Source of the DNA: Amorphophallus konjac | Lineage: Eukaryota; Streptophyta; Magnoliopsida; Alismatales; Araceae | DNA length: 64,000 bases | Direction: 5' to 3' | Assembly: GCA_022559845.1 (NCBI GenBank) | Contig: CM040126.1 | Span: forward strand, 141,802,064 to 141,866,063 | Part shown: piece by piece, positions 1-10,448 of the stretch | Layout of the letters: the number at the start of each line of letters is the position of its first letter | Numbering within the stretch: the stretch's first letter is position 1 | Notes under the pieces: model-generated | What the model was told of the DNA's origin: nothing | Seen by the model: only the letters and a program-made list of their open reading frames with translations | Databases searched by the model: none | Program-made: the position numbers and the translations under genes

Positions 1-297
1 ATCTGCAGCGCCCTTAGGCTATCTATCGTAAGACCGTGCATCCTATAGGCGGTTCTCCTTGAACCGTTCAGCTTCCCAGTGCTGCAACTCAGGCGAGTGT
101 CTCTCCCTCTTTCCAAGGCACGGCGTGTTCATCGCGTACGGCGTCTTGGTGGCGATCACGATTCTTTACTCTCTTCTATTCTCCTTCTGCTGTCTATTTT
201 ATTTTACATATCAATTTATTAGAAGGAGAGGAGAGATCTTTCAGGCCGGTATCTTGAAGAAAGAGAAAGAGAGTAGAAAGAAACAAATATGTCAACA
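1..297 (+). repeat. 5' LTR of element 1 (3' part only)
   Basis: This is the 3' end of the left LTR, ending ...GTCAACA at 297. It matches 9481-9777. The ORF-like stretch inside it (59-358) is LTR sequence shared by both ends and is not a gene. Confidence 0.85.
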
Positions 298-308
298 GCT
301 CATTTTTT

Positions 309-326
309 TGGCGATCACGGTGGGAC
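309..326 (+). other. Primer-binding site of element 1
   Basis: TGGCGATCACGGTGGGAC starts 12 bases after the LTR end and follows a T run. It resembles the TGGCGAC...GGGAC primer sites of Ogre/Tat elements, which are usually matched to tRNA-Arg; the tRNA assignment here is inferred. The same TGGCGATCACG word also occurs inside the LTR near 151 and 9631. Confidence 0.6.
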
Positions 327-1551
327 ACCTAGTGCCCATCGTGCTTGTGATTTACTGACCCCTCTTTCGTTGTGTTAGTCCCCTTTTGGAGTGACTGCAG
401 GTTAAGTTGCATTTTCTGCCTTCTGGAACGTGAGCGGTTCTCACAGAGCCGTTCACGCTTTGGGCGGCTGATCATCCACCGTCCTTCCTTGCGAACAGCG
501 CCAGTTCTCCTGCGAGCGTCCTGTCATAGACGGCCCCCCATCGACCATCCAAACCGCAGAACGGTCTGTTCTTGACCGTCCATATTTTTGGTGCAGGTAT
601 GCTTCTGGGTGTTCTGACTGTAGGTACACGGTTTGTGAGGATCCGTTCCATAGCTTACGTGGCTATATACAGACCGCTCATCTTGGTACGTTTCTCATCT
701 CTGCCATCCTTTATTTCCAGCACTCTGTGATTCTTTTACAGTTATTCTGTAGTTTTGTTGCTCCCTGGATTATGCGGTCCACCCCAGACCGTTTATCTTA
801 TTGTACGGTCTCCCACAGACCGTCCTTATGATGCCACAGTGCACCCGAGGTTGCTTTGATTGCCATATCTATATTGTCTTTGTTCTCCTTGGTGCCATCC
901 ATTGATCTTCCCTTGCTTATATGTTATTGCTGTCTACTTGTTTTCATCCTCGCATGTTTATTTTGGTCATTGGTTGTTAGTTTCTAGGCTAGATTTTGCA
1001 TGCACTCTGGTGCACATAGGACTCATGCATTTCATTCACATCTAGCTGCATTCCTACCGAGGTAGGGTTTCCTCTCATCTCCATACTCCTTGGAGCCAAC
1101 TAGGGGACCTTGCTGAGGACCTCCGTAAGCCCCCGTGAGTCGTGGATTCCTACATGGATGTCGGGCAGGTTGTACCGTACCACCCCCCAGTCTAGGGTCC
1201 GCATTCGTGCGAGAGAGAGTCCTTTAGAGTCTGCCAGTTCTCCATTCTCACCCTATTTAGGTACCTTGTGGTTGAGTGAACTCACATTTTAATTAATCCA
1301 CTAAGGTCCTAATATAACTTATAAAAATCTTTGCGCATCATTTGGAATTTGTTTGGCTAATTGGTTGATTCTTTTCTCATCTCTCTTCTCCATTGTATGT
1401 TGCATAGTGTCGTCATTCGCATCTTTTGGTCAGATTAGGCTCATCAGGTCTAGTTCATCTTTGTGTGTCTCCATTTAGCTACATTTATCTTAGGTTCATT
1501 CCCATCCTTATATTCATTTGAAATTCACTGTATAAAGAATCCACTTTCCCC
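327..1551 (+). other. Leader of element 1, non-coding
   Basis: About 1.2 kb between primer site and gag with no convincing ORF. It contains several copies of the ACCGTTCA / ACGGTC words that are also common in the LTR (for example near 440-460, 560-575 and 775-825). Short ORFs here do not resemble any family I know. Confidence 0.6.
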
Positions 1552-3774
1552 ATGGAGCATTTCTCCCCTGTACCTTATTCCTGCACCTCTCTATCTTCTT
1601 ACCCCAGCGTGGATTCCTCTTCCCATGCGGGCCCGTCTCCTTATTCCTCCATTGGACCCCATTCTTTAAACGGGCCTTCTTACCCCGCCCGTGCTGCTTC
1701 TTGCCCAACCCATCCTCATTCTTACATACGTGATTCTTCCAGGCCCGCGCATTCCTCCCTTCCTAGAATGGGCTTTCCTTCTTCTCAGGTTGGGTTCCCT
1801 TATCCGGCCCATCATCATTACCCTGGTTTAAATTCACCATCCCTTGCTCATGCAGGCTCATATCCTTCTCGGACTCTTCCTACCGAGGAGATGTTCACTC
1901 AGGCCCAACGTCAGCTTGATGAATTACAACGCCGAATCAATCCTCAGACTTCTTTGGATATCCCACTTGCCTTTCGAGGTCTTCAACTCCCACCGCGCTC
2001 ACAAATTCCTACATATCACCGCTATGGTGGAGTTGGTGACCCCTATGCCCATTTGAAGGAGTTCTTATATGAGTCGGCCCAGTTCCAGCATGATCCACGC
2101 TTGATGGCCTATTTGTTTGGCCTATCTTTAGAGGGCTCGGTCAAGGATTGGTTCTTCACATTACCGCAGGAGCAGATGATGAATTGTTAAGCCGTCCAAG
2201 CAAGGTTTATTCAGCAGTACCGAGACCAGGTGGGGCTCAGATATTCTATGGTTGATCTGGCCGAAGAGATGATGAAGCTCGGCGAGGAATTCTCCACGTT
2301 TGCCGACCGTTGGCGTCGCCTTGTTATGCAAGTCCCGGGGCATATTCCGGAGGGCGAGCAGATCAAGATGGTTATTTCTAATGCAACGCCCGAGCTCAGG
2401 TGCATTTTAGCCCTGAATGATATTACATCCTGGCAACAACTTTACAATAGAGCCCGCTTTGTTAACCAAGAACTCCTAGTTTCCTTTGACCATCAACCTC
2501 CTCCACCGTCACCTTCTACATACACTTTCCCTCCGCCCTCCACCGCAAGTCAGCCCTCCACTGCATATCCCTCCACGAGTCGGCCTTCCGCCCCCACACA
2601 CCCCTATACCTCCATGTGCTCCACCTTACATCCCTCCATGAGTCAGCCCTCCGCTATTTCATCTCCCCACACCCCTATACCTCCGGTCAAGGAAACACTA
2701 CACCCAGAATGGGTAGATGCCGTTCATTACATTCCCACTCCCTCCACGCCTCGACATCATTATAGCCCTCCGCCTGTTCCTGCGCAGTCCCCCTTGCCTA
2801 CACAACCCCCGCTACCATCTCCATTACCTTTTCACACCCCTCGACATCCACCTTGCCCGAAGCGGGCTTCTCACTCTTCGTTACCGGAATCTTTTATAGA
2901 CATTTTCAGGGCTTTTATGGCCACCCATGCGTTGCAGCTCCCTCCGGTTATGCCTTGCCGACCTGCGGTCGGGAATTTGCTCCATTTCTGTGAATTCCAT
3001 CGTCAACAGGGGCGTGTGGTCGATAATTGCCCCGAGTTCCAGGAACTTTTTTACAGTTTGGAAGATAAGAAGATGATTGATTGGGATATCATGCGCCAAG
3101 TTATTTCAGATCTCAGCAGCAAGCAGCAGCAGCAGCAAGCCATGCCGCCTAGGCAACCGTCTCCACTTCAAGACCAGGGGCACCCTGGTGTTTCTGTAGT
3201 TGATAAGGTACCTGCTCCGTTACCCGCTTCTTACTCTATCCCACCTCCTCCACCACCTTCGCCTACTCCAGCCTCCGCTCGGGCAACTTCCTCTTCACCC
3301 TCCGGTTCCATCACCACACCTGTCCCCAACACCTCTCAACGTGTTGTAAAGATACACCGAAGAGCGCCACCACCCGCCACTTCCTCTATTACGCCACTAC
3401 CTCCTTCTCCTCCTTCTTCCCCTTCACCATCTCCATCAACCATATGACCCCCTTTGCCACCACCTTCTCCACCTTCGCCGCCTCCATTGGCCAAATCTCC
3501 ATCACCACCTTCTCCATTATCCCCATTACCGTCACCACTGTCTTCATCACCTACCCTTGTAATAATCCTTGTTCCGTCACCTTCACCGATGCCACTTCTT
3601 TCGCCATCATCCTCTGAGTCCAAGCTGGCCGACCCTAAACCCATACCTCCACTTTTGCCTTTACCTCCACCCATGCCCATCATCATCAGTATTTCCCCAT
3701 CGCTTGCACCATCGCCACCCGCGCCCTTCAAACCTCTTCCTTCTAACCTCCCTCTGCCACTTCCCACTTCGTGA
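1552..3774 (+). pseudogene. gag: Tat/Ogre-type gag with proline-rich extension, in-frame stops
   Basis: Gag forms the cytoplasmic particle that packages element RNA. The frame starts with ATG at 1552. Residues 1-110 are Ser/Pro/Tyr-rich. The gag core follows, with DPYAHLKEF at residues 163-171 and SLEGSVKDWF at 192-201, the usual retrotrans_gag landmarks. A TAA at 2188-2190 interrupts the core, and the same frame resumes without shift (QARFIQQYRDQ, FADRW). At 2989-3030 lies the C-x2-H...C block followed by FQELFYSLEDKK, which is the Tat/Ogre gag C-terminus. From about 3120 the frame becomes almost pure Pro/Ser and is cut by TGA at 3445 and 3772. An autonomous element would enter protease after this point; here it does not. 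The long minus-strand Gly-rich ORF opposite is a shadow of the proline codons. Confidence 0.75.
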
Positions 3775-5016
3775 AGCAGGTACACGCTACCTTTAGTGCC
3801 CCTCGGGTCTAGTCCCCAGGGAGAAAAGGAGCCGAGCCAGGCTTTGATTATGCATTACAAGCCTCAAGATTTCATTAGCCGCATGTCGGTCCAATTCCTT
3901 GTTCCTGGCCATTTTAGGGGTAATGAGCCTACATTTACTACGAGAACGGTTGCAAAGAAGAGTTCCCTTATGTTGGTGCAAGTTTCTTCAAAGGCGAGGC
4001 TGGTAGCAATCTCTTTGCTTGCCAGGAAGTTCATCATTAATGCTGTTATTACCTCGCGCTCGATTGATGTTCAGTTCACTGGCCGAGAGGGGTTCTCTAC
4101 TTGGATTATGCTAACACATACGGCCGCCCGGAGCGTGATGGATTCCCTATTCAAGGGGCAATTGGCTGCATCTTCTGCACTTTCCAAGCACATTCTGCAC
4201 TTGCTGTGCAACCTCCCTCAATTTATTAGCATGTCGGCCACGTCAACACCACGCATTGATCTCCCTCAACTTTGTTCTGCTCTTCTAGTACGGGAGTTAT
4301 GCTTCAAGCCTGATTGCCGAGTGGAGTTTCTGAACCTCTATGTTCTAGTGCCAAGAGACAAAACTCCGTGGCTTCATGATATTCATTCAGTTGAGAAGCT
4401 GTTTGCCCAAGAATTTCTGCATCTTGTTAGCACTGGGGGTCTAGGGGCAGCCGCCCCAATGAAGCTGCATATTCATGACCGGGCCAGGCCATCTGCCAGG
4501 TGGGCCCGCTATTTGAGAAGACATTATAGATTGAGGAGCCCGAGAAGCCGAGCCCGCCTCAGGCGAAGATTGTGGCTAAGAAGAGGCGGCGACGTAAGTT
4601 CAAGGGTCGTCAGTTGTGCACTCGGGGGTCCACTACCTCATCTCCTTCTTCCGTCCATTCGTCTTTTCTGTTGCTCAGTTCTTATTCGTGGGTGGTGTAC
4701 CTTCCACCACCTGACCATATTTCCACCATATTTTCCTATCCTCACCATTCTAGGCCTCGGCCTATGTCTTCCTCTTCCCCTGAGTCAGGGGCATCTTCTA
4801 GTTTTTCTTCCCGGACACGTCCGGATTTCACTACTCGTCTCTTTCCCCCGACCTTGTTGGGAATCCCTTGCGCTCGTTCCCCGACCTTGTCAGGTGATTT
4901 TTCTGATCCTTCCCCGATTTTGTCGGGTGGTTTCCATTTCTTTTCCCCGACCTTGTCGGGTGTTCATACATTCTCTTCCCCGCCTCTGTCGGGTGATCGC
5001 TATTCCTTTTCTCTGA
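3775..5016 (+). CDS. Unrecognised ORF downstream of gag in element 1
   Basis: The gag frame stays open for 414 codons after the TGA at 3772-3774; the first ATG is at 3850. The first 220 residues look like a folded globular protein, with alternating hydrophobic segments such as LVAISLLARKF, FSTWIMLTHTAARSVMD and DIHSVEKLFAQEFLHL. An Arg-rich stretch follows near 4490-4590, then low-complexity repeats. I recognise no pol domain. From 4572 a second frame (to 5150) is also open and encodes a basic KKRRRRKFKGR stretch and SPTLSG repeats, so a frameshift near 4570 is possible. It could be a captured host fragment, a diverged part of gag-pol or an accessory Tat ORF. The other two frames of the first half have many stops, which supports coding in this one. 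Confidence 0.4.
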   Translation, partial: SRYTLPLVPLGSSPQGEKEPSQALIMHYKPQDFISRMSVQFLVPGHFRGNEPTFTTRTVAKKSSLMLVQVSSKARLVAISLLARKFIINAVITSRSIDVQFTGREGFSTWIMLTHTAARSVMDSLFKGQLAASSALSKHILHLLCNLPQFISMSATSTPRIDLPQLCSALLVRELCFKPDCRVEFLNLYVLVPRDKTPWLHDIHSVEKLFAQEFLHLVSTGGLGAAAPMKLHIHDRARPSARWARYLRRHYRLRSPRSRARLRRRLWLRRGGDVSSRVVSCALGGPLPHLLLPSIRLFCCSVLIRGWCTFHHLTIFPPYFPILTILGLGLCLPLPLSQGHLLVFLPGHVRISLLVSFPRPCWESLALVPRPCQVIFLILPRFCRVVSISFPRPCRVFIHSLPRLCRVIAIPFL

Positions 5017-5025
5017 CCACATCGA
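4842..5025 (+). repeat. 33-bp tandem repeat with CCCGAC-CTT-GTCGGG hairpins
   Basis: Six degenerate units begin near 4842, 4877, 4910, 4942, 4975 and 5009, spaced 32-35 bases. Each is centred on TTCCCCGACCTTGTCGGG, whose arms CCCGAC and GTCGGG pair. The period of about 33 keeps the reading frame, so it reads as an 11-residue repeat (SPTLSG...) in one frame. Confidence 0.75.
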
Positions 5026-5150
5026 ATGATCATTATCCTTCTTCCTTGTCTTCACAGTTATCTTTTCGTCATCTTTCTATTCTTTCTGTCTCACCCTTTC
5101 AGGGTCATTACCCTTTTTCTTGCTGTTTTCTAGGCTTTAGCCCGCCTTGA

Positions 5151-8014
5151 TCTTAGTTAATCACTGGTTATTCTGTACTCGATTCCTTGTTATCAGGGCC
5201 TCAGTGCTTTAACGAGGGAGTTCTAGCCCTCGTCTCTCTTCCTTTTTATCCCTTCTTCGTCTAGTTTGATGTCTGCCACTCCTTTATGTCGAGGAATCTA
5301 ATCCTTTGCTCTCCTTTCATTTTTTATCCTGACAAGCAAGGAAAATGAAGCTCGCACTCCTCAAAGCTCGATGGTCAAGATCACTCCACGGATCTGCAAA
5401 GGTATTTTTTATTTTGTGCAAGAAAATGTTATCATCGCTATTATCTCTATTACTCCTACACATGCTTATAACGTTGGTTCCTCAACACAATTGAGTGGCT
5501 TTAGGAGTCTTTATTTAATTAGGTCTTAACTTTGTGTCAAATAAAAGGTTAGCTTCTGCAGCATCCTTAGGCTGGTGATAACTCCACGCTAGGAATCTAG
5601 TTTCTTTCTCCGATCGTCGAGGGTGACCTTTGAGTATGGATTTTTTACACACTTCACGGTGAGCCATAGCCTATTCCTTTGGGCAACACCGTTGCTGCTT
5701 TGGCCATACTTTGGGTATGCACAAAGGTCTTTTCTCTTCTCTGCTCGGCCAAGTGCAAGAGCAAGAGATGGATGGATAAGATGACCAACCTAGGCACTCC
5801 CTAATATGAGAGAGGTCTCAAATAGGGGCAGTCTTGACCCGCAAAAATGAGCTTTCATATATGGCAAATAAGGGCTACCAAAATGAGAAAATAATTCAAT
5901 GCAAAATTATGAATCAAAGACATGGAAAGAGTGACAGTACAGTTCCCCGCGGGACGTCATGAGCCCGGTCGCATGCGTGCCTGATAAATATGGGTCTAAA
6001 AATCAAAGATAGAAAGCCCCGGCGCAACAGACTGTCTCTTTTTGGGGTAGTGCCCTAGAAGGAATTCAAACTTTGATATATCCCATCCTGCATAAAGTTT
6101 GTCTTTAATTATTCTTCCGTTTCTCCCCCTTTGGCTGGGTTGTATCCCGGGTATGGCCTTAGTAGGGGCACCATTCTTTTGAAGCAGTTAGTTGTGGTAA
6201 GCCACCCTCACATGCACGTCCTGTTCAAGGGAAGTCTTTAATGAGAAGGGAGGGACGACGATCCCTAGCCAATAGTTCGTGTCTGTCTTTGGGTGTTGCA
6301 AATTGCTATTTCAAAAATCCAAAAAAATTGAGATATTGTCAAAAATCCAAAAAAATGAGATATTGCCAATAATCCAAAGAAATGAGATATTGTCAAAAAT
6401 TAAAAAATCAAATCCAAAAAAAATGATGAAATATTGTTCAAAATTTCAATCATTTTCAAAATTTGAAAAATCAATAAATTTGAAAAATCTAAAAATATTT
6501 ATTTTTTACATTGTATTTTGAGAACAGATACGTAATCTATTTACTAAGTGTGCAGGTTGCAGGTACTTAAGCTTTCCTTGCTCCATATTTTGTTCTATCT
6601 GTCTCCTGTTCACGTCTTTGATCTATTCCCTTCTTCAATCCACTCTCTCGATCTGTTCTGAAGCTCATGTCATTCCTCAGCTTTTGTTTGCAATGATCAT
6701 ATCTTTATGTGAGAAGGCTTTGCCTCACGATTATGAACTTGGCGATTCTGCTTCATTCTGATCTCGAGTTTTGATTGAAGTGCGTATTTGTTCATGTCTT
6801 TTATCCCGCCGTGTCCTTATCTCGCGTCTATGTCCCACCGTGTCGTCCCACGCTTGTTGTTTTGTCCCTCACCACGTGTTGTTAGTCATCTCTCTATGTT
6901 CCATGTGTTGTCCCAACCGTGTGATCCATCATGTTTCTTATCCCAACCATGTGTTGTCCCGCCGATTGTTGTCTCGTCACATCATGTTCATGCATACGTA
7001 TTATCCATTTATGCCATTGCCTATGTGCTTGTTCGTCTTGTTGTGTTATTTTCCATTCGTCATGTTATGTCATGTTGTTTGTCATTATGTTGATTGCTAT
7101 GCTTATCTTGTTTGTCTTATTCATAAAAACCCATAAAAACTCAGAAAGGAAAATCCAAAAAAAATTACCGTTTCGCCTACACAGGTAAGTCAGGTATGGC
7201 CTTCTATCCTTGTCACCCTTATTGCATTATTATATGGTACTATAATATATTATCTCGAGAACCAGTTGGTTATCTACGTGTTCCAAGATCTGATGTTCCC
7301 CTTTAATAAAAACGATGATGATCCAGGTTAACGTGTTTAATCTTCGATAGGCCGTTAAGTCGGGATGTCATGGGGAGGATGGTTCTATCCTGCACGCTGT
7401 GGTTGCAGATAGTGTCTTGACTCTGATTCTCCAAGCTTAGCAATATTATTCTCGAGTATTTTATATTTTAATTTTTCTTCGCATTTGTTTTAATGATTTC
7501 TTTTATTTTAGCCCATCATGCATCATACGCATCTTTTGAGTTTTCATGACCCATGGTTTGCTTGGAGAATGTCCCATCAGTGATGGTTAGCTGTGCGTTC
7601 AGTGTTTTAGTAAGAAGAACTAATTCCACTCTGAGTTGGAAGGTTCTCTTTGGTCGATTCGCTTGGTTTGGTTGATTAAGAGGTCCCCGTTTGGAGCTTT
7701 AGCATGTTTCCTTTACTTTTGCTGCCTGCTTTTGGCCTCCTCATTGGACCGCGGGATTGTGTCCCCCATGAGGTTGGTCTTGTCGAGTTATTTCATTTAG
7801 TTTAGTTCCTCCACACTGGTGTCGCTTTTGGTTTTATCATTCCTTGCGTTTTGTTTAGAGTTTTTCGGAAGATTCATGTCGCTTGTTGGTAGAAACGGGT
7901 GTCGTTTTACCTTAACGCCCACTTTTCAATCCGCTCCGCTGCATTTCCGCTTCACCTCCATGTTCCATGTCACTTTCGCTTCACCTCCGCTCGCTCCCCT
8001 GCAAAGAGGACGTT
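5151..8014 (+). other. 3' non-coding region of element 1
   Basis: About 2.9 kb between the last ORF and the polypurine tract where pol would normally be. No reverse transcriptase or integrase motif was found in any frame. It holds an A-rich tandem repeat (6312-6393), a stretch with repeated GTCCC(A/G)CCGTGT-like words (about 6785-6970) and otherwise unremarkable AT-rich sequence. Confidence 0.6.
6312..6393 (+). repeat. 27-28 bp tandem repeat
   Basis: Three units starting at 6312, 6340 and 6367 have the form CAAAAATCCAAAAAAATGAG followed by ATATTG, with small changes. More degenerate copies run on to about 6500. Confidence 0.75.
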
Positions 8015-8027
8015 AAGGAGGGGCATC
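8015..8027 (+). other. Polypurine tract of element 1
   Basis: AAGGAGGGGCATC lies immediately before the TGTTGACAC start of the right LTR, the position where plus-strand DNA synthesis is primed. Confidence 0.75.
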
Positions 8028-9777
8028 TGTTGACACCCATTTTTTGCCGATAAGTTGAGTCGTTCCTCTTTCTCCCATTTGTTGATGCCTCGAGTTGTCC
8101 ATCACTCGCTGGGCATTTTCTGGTAAGTCATGGGCCAGTTTTATGGGTAACCTCCCTCCTTGGTTGGGTCTGTATCGATTCAGGGCTTAATGGGCCTTGG
8201 TTTTTGGTTAATTGAACATGTTTATGAAAATCAAGTGTCCAGGAGCATGTACGGTTCACCCTCAGCCGTTCAACACTTGGGCGGTTAGATATAGACCGTT
8301 CATACATTTATGGTTGATTTCTGATGATTTTCTGAATTTCCATCGACAAAGGTTTATGCGATTTACTCCTAGCCGGTCAATATGATGAATGGTCTGCAGT
8401 GCACCATTCTTCTTCCAGAGTCCTAAAGCCTAAACATCTCTCAGATAATTATCCATTTTTTTCATTTATCACCAACAAGAGTTAAACGGTTGGACCTTGG
8501 CCGCTCATTCCATTGGACGGTCCTATCATAGCCGTTCAACTCTGAGAGCCCAATGACGACCATTTTGGTTGGTTAATGGATAATTAAGGGGATGATTATC
8601 CTTTTTTTTGAATTATCACCGCCAGAGTTGGACGGTTCTTGACAGGCTGCCCATCCAGTTGAGCGGTCTATCGTAAGACCGTTCATCCGTTCGAATGCTG
8701 AATTTCAACAGATTTTATCCTTTTTTTTGTGGTTTTATCCTGACTTCTTCCTTCATTTTCTCCGCGGATAATCAATCATATTAGATGAAAGATAATTCAT
8801 TTATCTACGATTTTCCTTTGATTATCTCGATCTGAAAATTCCTCTAAACCCTATTTTTGAGCTAGGCTCTCTAGGCTCTATAAATAGACCCTAAAGGCCC
8901 GGTTGGAAGAGGGGGGGAAGATTTTGGTCTACGGTGAAACCCTGCCAAATCCTGGAGTGACCTAGCACCAAGGAGGGAGGCCTTCTACATCCATACAGGT
9001 CTCCGGTCCATGGAGTAACCTATATTTTGAGTCTTTTTTCTATCTTTGATAATCCATCATTCCCTTTTGTGTTGCATGCATCATTCTCCTTGCTTTCTTC
9101 ACTTTCATTATCACTCGCACATCCTCCCACGTTTTTTGACACCGCCAGGGGTTTAAAAGTCCCCAGGTATCCCCCACTTCATTTAGTTATGATCATTCGT
9201 CTTTGTTTTAGCATGTGCTACACTTGTCAGTTCTAATTTGGGTTATTTCTTTGTGTTTTCACGTTATTTTTGCTGGTCAGCAATCCCTAGCACGAGGCCC
9301 ATCCCCTCTGGCCGGTTGGAGAGCGTGGAGGCTGCACCCCTTTGCGACTTCTGGCTTGGTGGTCTTGCACGGTTCTACACAGTCCGTTCAAGAAGATGTG
9401 CGGTGCAGACTGGACCGTCCATCTTCTTCCTGCGGTCAAGAAAGAGCCGTTCACCAGCCAGGAGTCCTTCATCCCACACCATCTGCAGCGCCCTTAGGCT
9501 GTCTATCGTAAGACCGTGCATCCTATAGGCGGTTCTCCTTGAACCGTTCATCTTCCCAGTGCTGCAACTCAGGCGAGTGTCTCTCCCTCTTTCCAAGGCA
9601 CGGCGGGTTCATCGCGTACGGCATCTTGGTGGCGATCACGGTTCTTTACTCTCTTCTATTCTCCTTCTACTGTCTATTTTATTTTACATATCGATTTATT
9701 AAAAGGAGAGGAGAGATCTTTCAGGCTGGTATCTTGAAGAAAGAGAAAGAGAGTAGAAAGAAACAAATATGTCAACA
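8028..9777 (+). repeat. 3' LTR of element 1 (1750 bp)
   Basis: It starts TGTTGACACCC at 8028 and ends GTCAACA at 9777. The last 297 bases match the left LTR. The upstream half (8250-8700) is crowded with ACCGTTCA and ACGGTC/GCGGTC words arranged as short inverted pairs. Immediately downstream the sequence switches to a PMD coding frame. Confidence 0.85.
8879..8886 (+). promoter_or_regulatory. TATA box of element 1 LTR
   Basis: TATAAATA in the context CTCTATAAATAGACC, about 850 bases into the LTR. It is followed by GC-richer sequence fitting the R region. The start site is inferred. Confidence 0.6.
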
Positions 9778-10448
9778 CCCGATAGGTGTCGATGCTATGA
9801 TACATTGTGCGGCTTTCCTGGCCTATTGGGTCTGTGCCTTCGCCATGTCGTATGGTGACGAAACTGTTATTCGGCCAGAGTCCATATACCCCGCCTGCCA
9901 GATGGCCTAGGGGCTCAAGCTGTCTCTTTGCCCCTCCGCCTTGTGTCTGATCTACAAGATGCTGGGGGATGTTAGCAGTAGCCCGCTCCCGCAACAAGTG
10001 TGGATAGTCGGGCCTATGCACTTTTTCAATGCGTGGGTCTGCACCCTATTTCCGGAGAATGCACCCCGCGCCCTCCAGGCTTGGACGTTATTCCCTCGGA
10101 TGCTGGAATTTGTAAGTGCGGAGCCGAGCTTGGCGACGACATAATTGTATCTTTTGCGGGGCAGGCTTACGACCATCCCTTGCGACGCTCCGGGCAGCAT
10201 TCACTTCTGGACCCTGGCCTCGCATTCCAGCCGGCTAGTGAGCAGCAAAAGAGAATGCCGAGATGACCAGGTGGAGCGGTATCTCCATCCTATCAGTCAG
10301 TAGACGGTGAGCTGCCTGTTGTTGAAGCCTAAGCTCCGTGATTGGGCGATGTCTATTCGCCCCAGTATTCTTGTATTCAGGAAGGTAACACAATGCTACT
10401 AGAGCCGTACTACCCTTTCCGCTTCGAGTGTAATTTCAAGCATGATCA
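9778..10448 (+). pseudogene. Plant mobile domain (PMD) gene, N-terminal fragment
   Basis: This is the first visible piece of a gene encoding an aminotransferase-like plant mobile domain, a domain found in host proteins such as MAIL1/MAIN and in plant transposons. In one frame I read FLAYWVCAF, then after a TAG at 9908-9910 GLKLSLCPSALCLIYKML and FFNAWVCTLF. These match the PMD pattern of an LAyWL block followed by LALAP...LAxLYxxL. Near 10390 another frame gives LEPYYPFRFECNFKHD, like the PMD EPYxPxRfxRQFGxDQ block. At least one stop and one frame change are present, so it is decayed. Its 5' part lies beyond element 1. The frame runs into the TSD at 10444-10448 and continues at 47039 without shift once element T is removed. 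Confidence 0.65.

Larger units (their letters stand above)
1..9777 (+). mobile_element. Tat/Ogre-type Ty3/gypsy retrotransposon derivative, gag-only (element 1, left end outside window)
   Basis: The first 297 bases are repeated at 9481-9777 with an offset of exactly 9480, and I count 9 substitutions by eye (about 97% identity). These are the ends of two LTRs. The right LTR starts TGTTGACACCC directly after a purine tract, which is typical of Tat/Ogre LTRs. The interior (298-8027) holds a Tat-like gag with stops, a proline-rich extension and one unknown ORF. No protease, reverse transcriptase, RNase H or integrase could be found in it. The size and content fit a non-autonomous terminal-repeat element that keeps only gag. 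The element seems to sit inside a PMD gene whose next part starts at 9778. The TSD cannot be checked because the left LTR start lies outside the window. Confidence 0.8.

Noticed and set aside
3336..3785. 149-codon Gly-rich minus-strand ORF
   Set aside because: It is the antisense of the proline-rich gag extension; simple codon composition explains the open frame.
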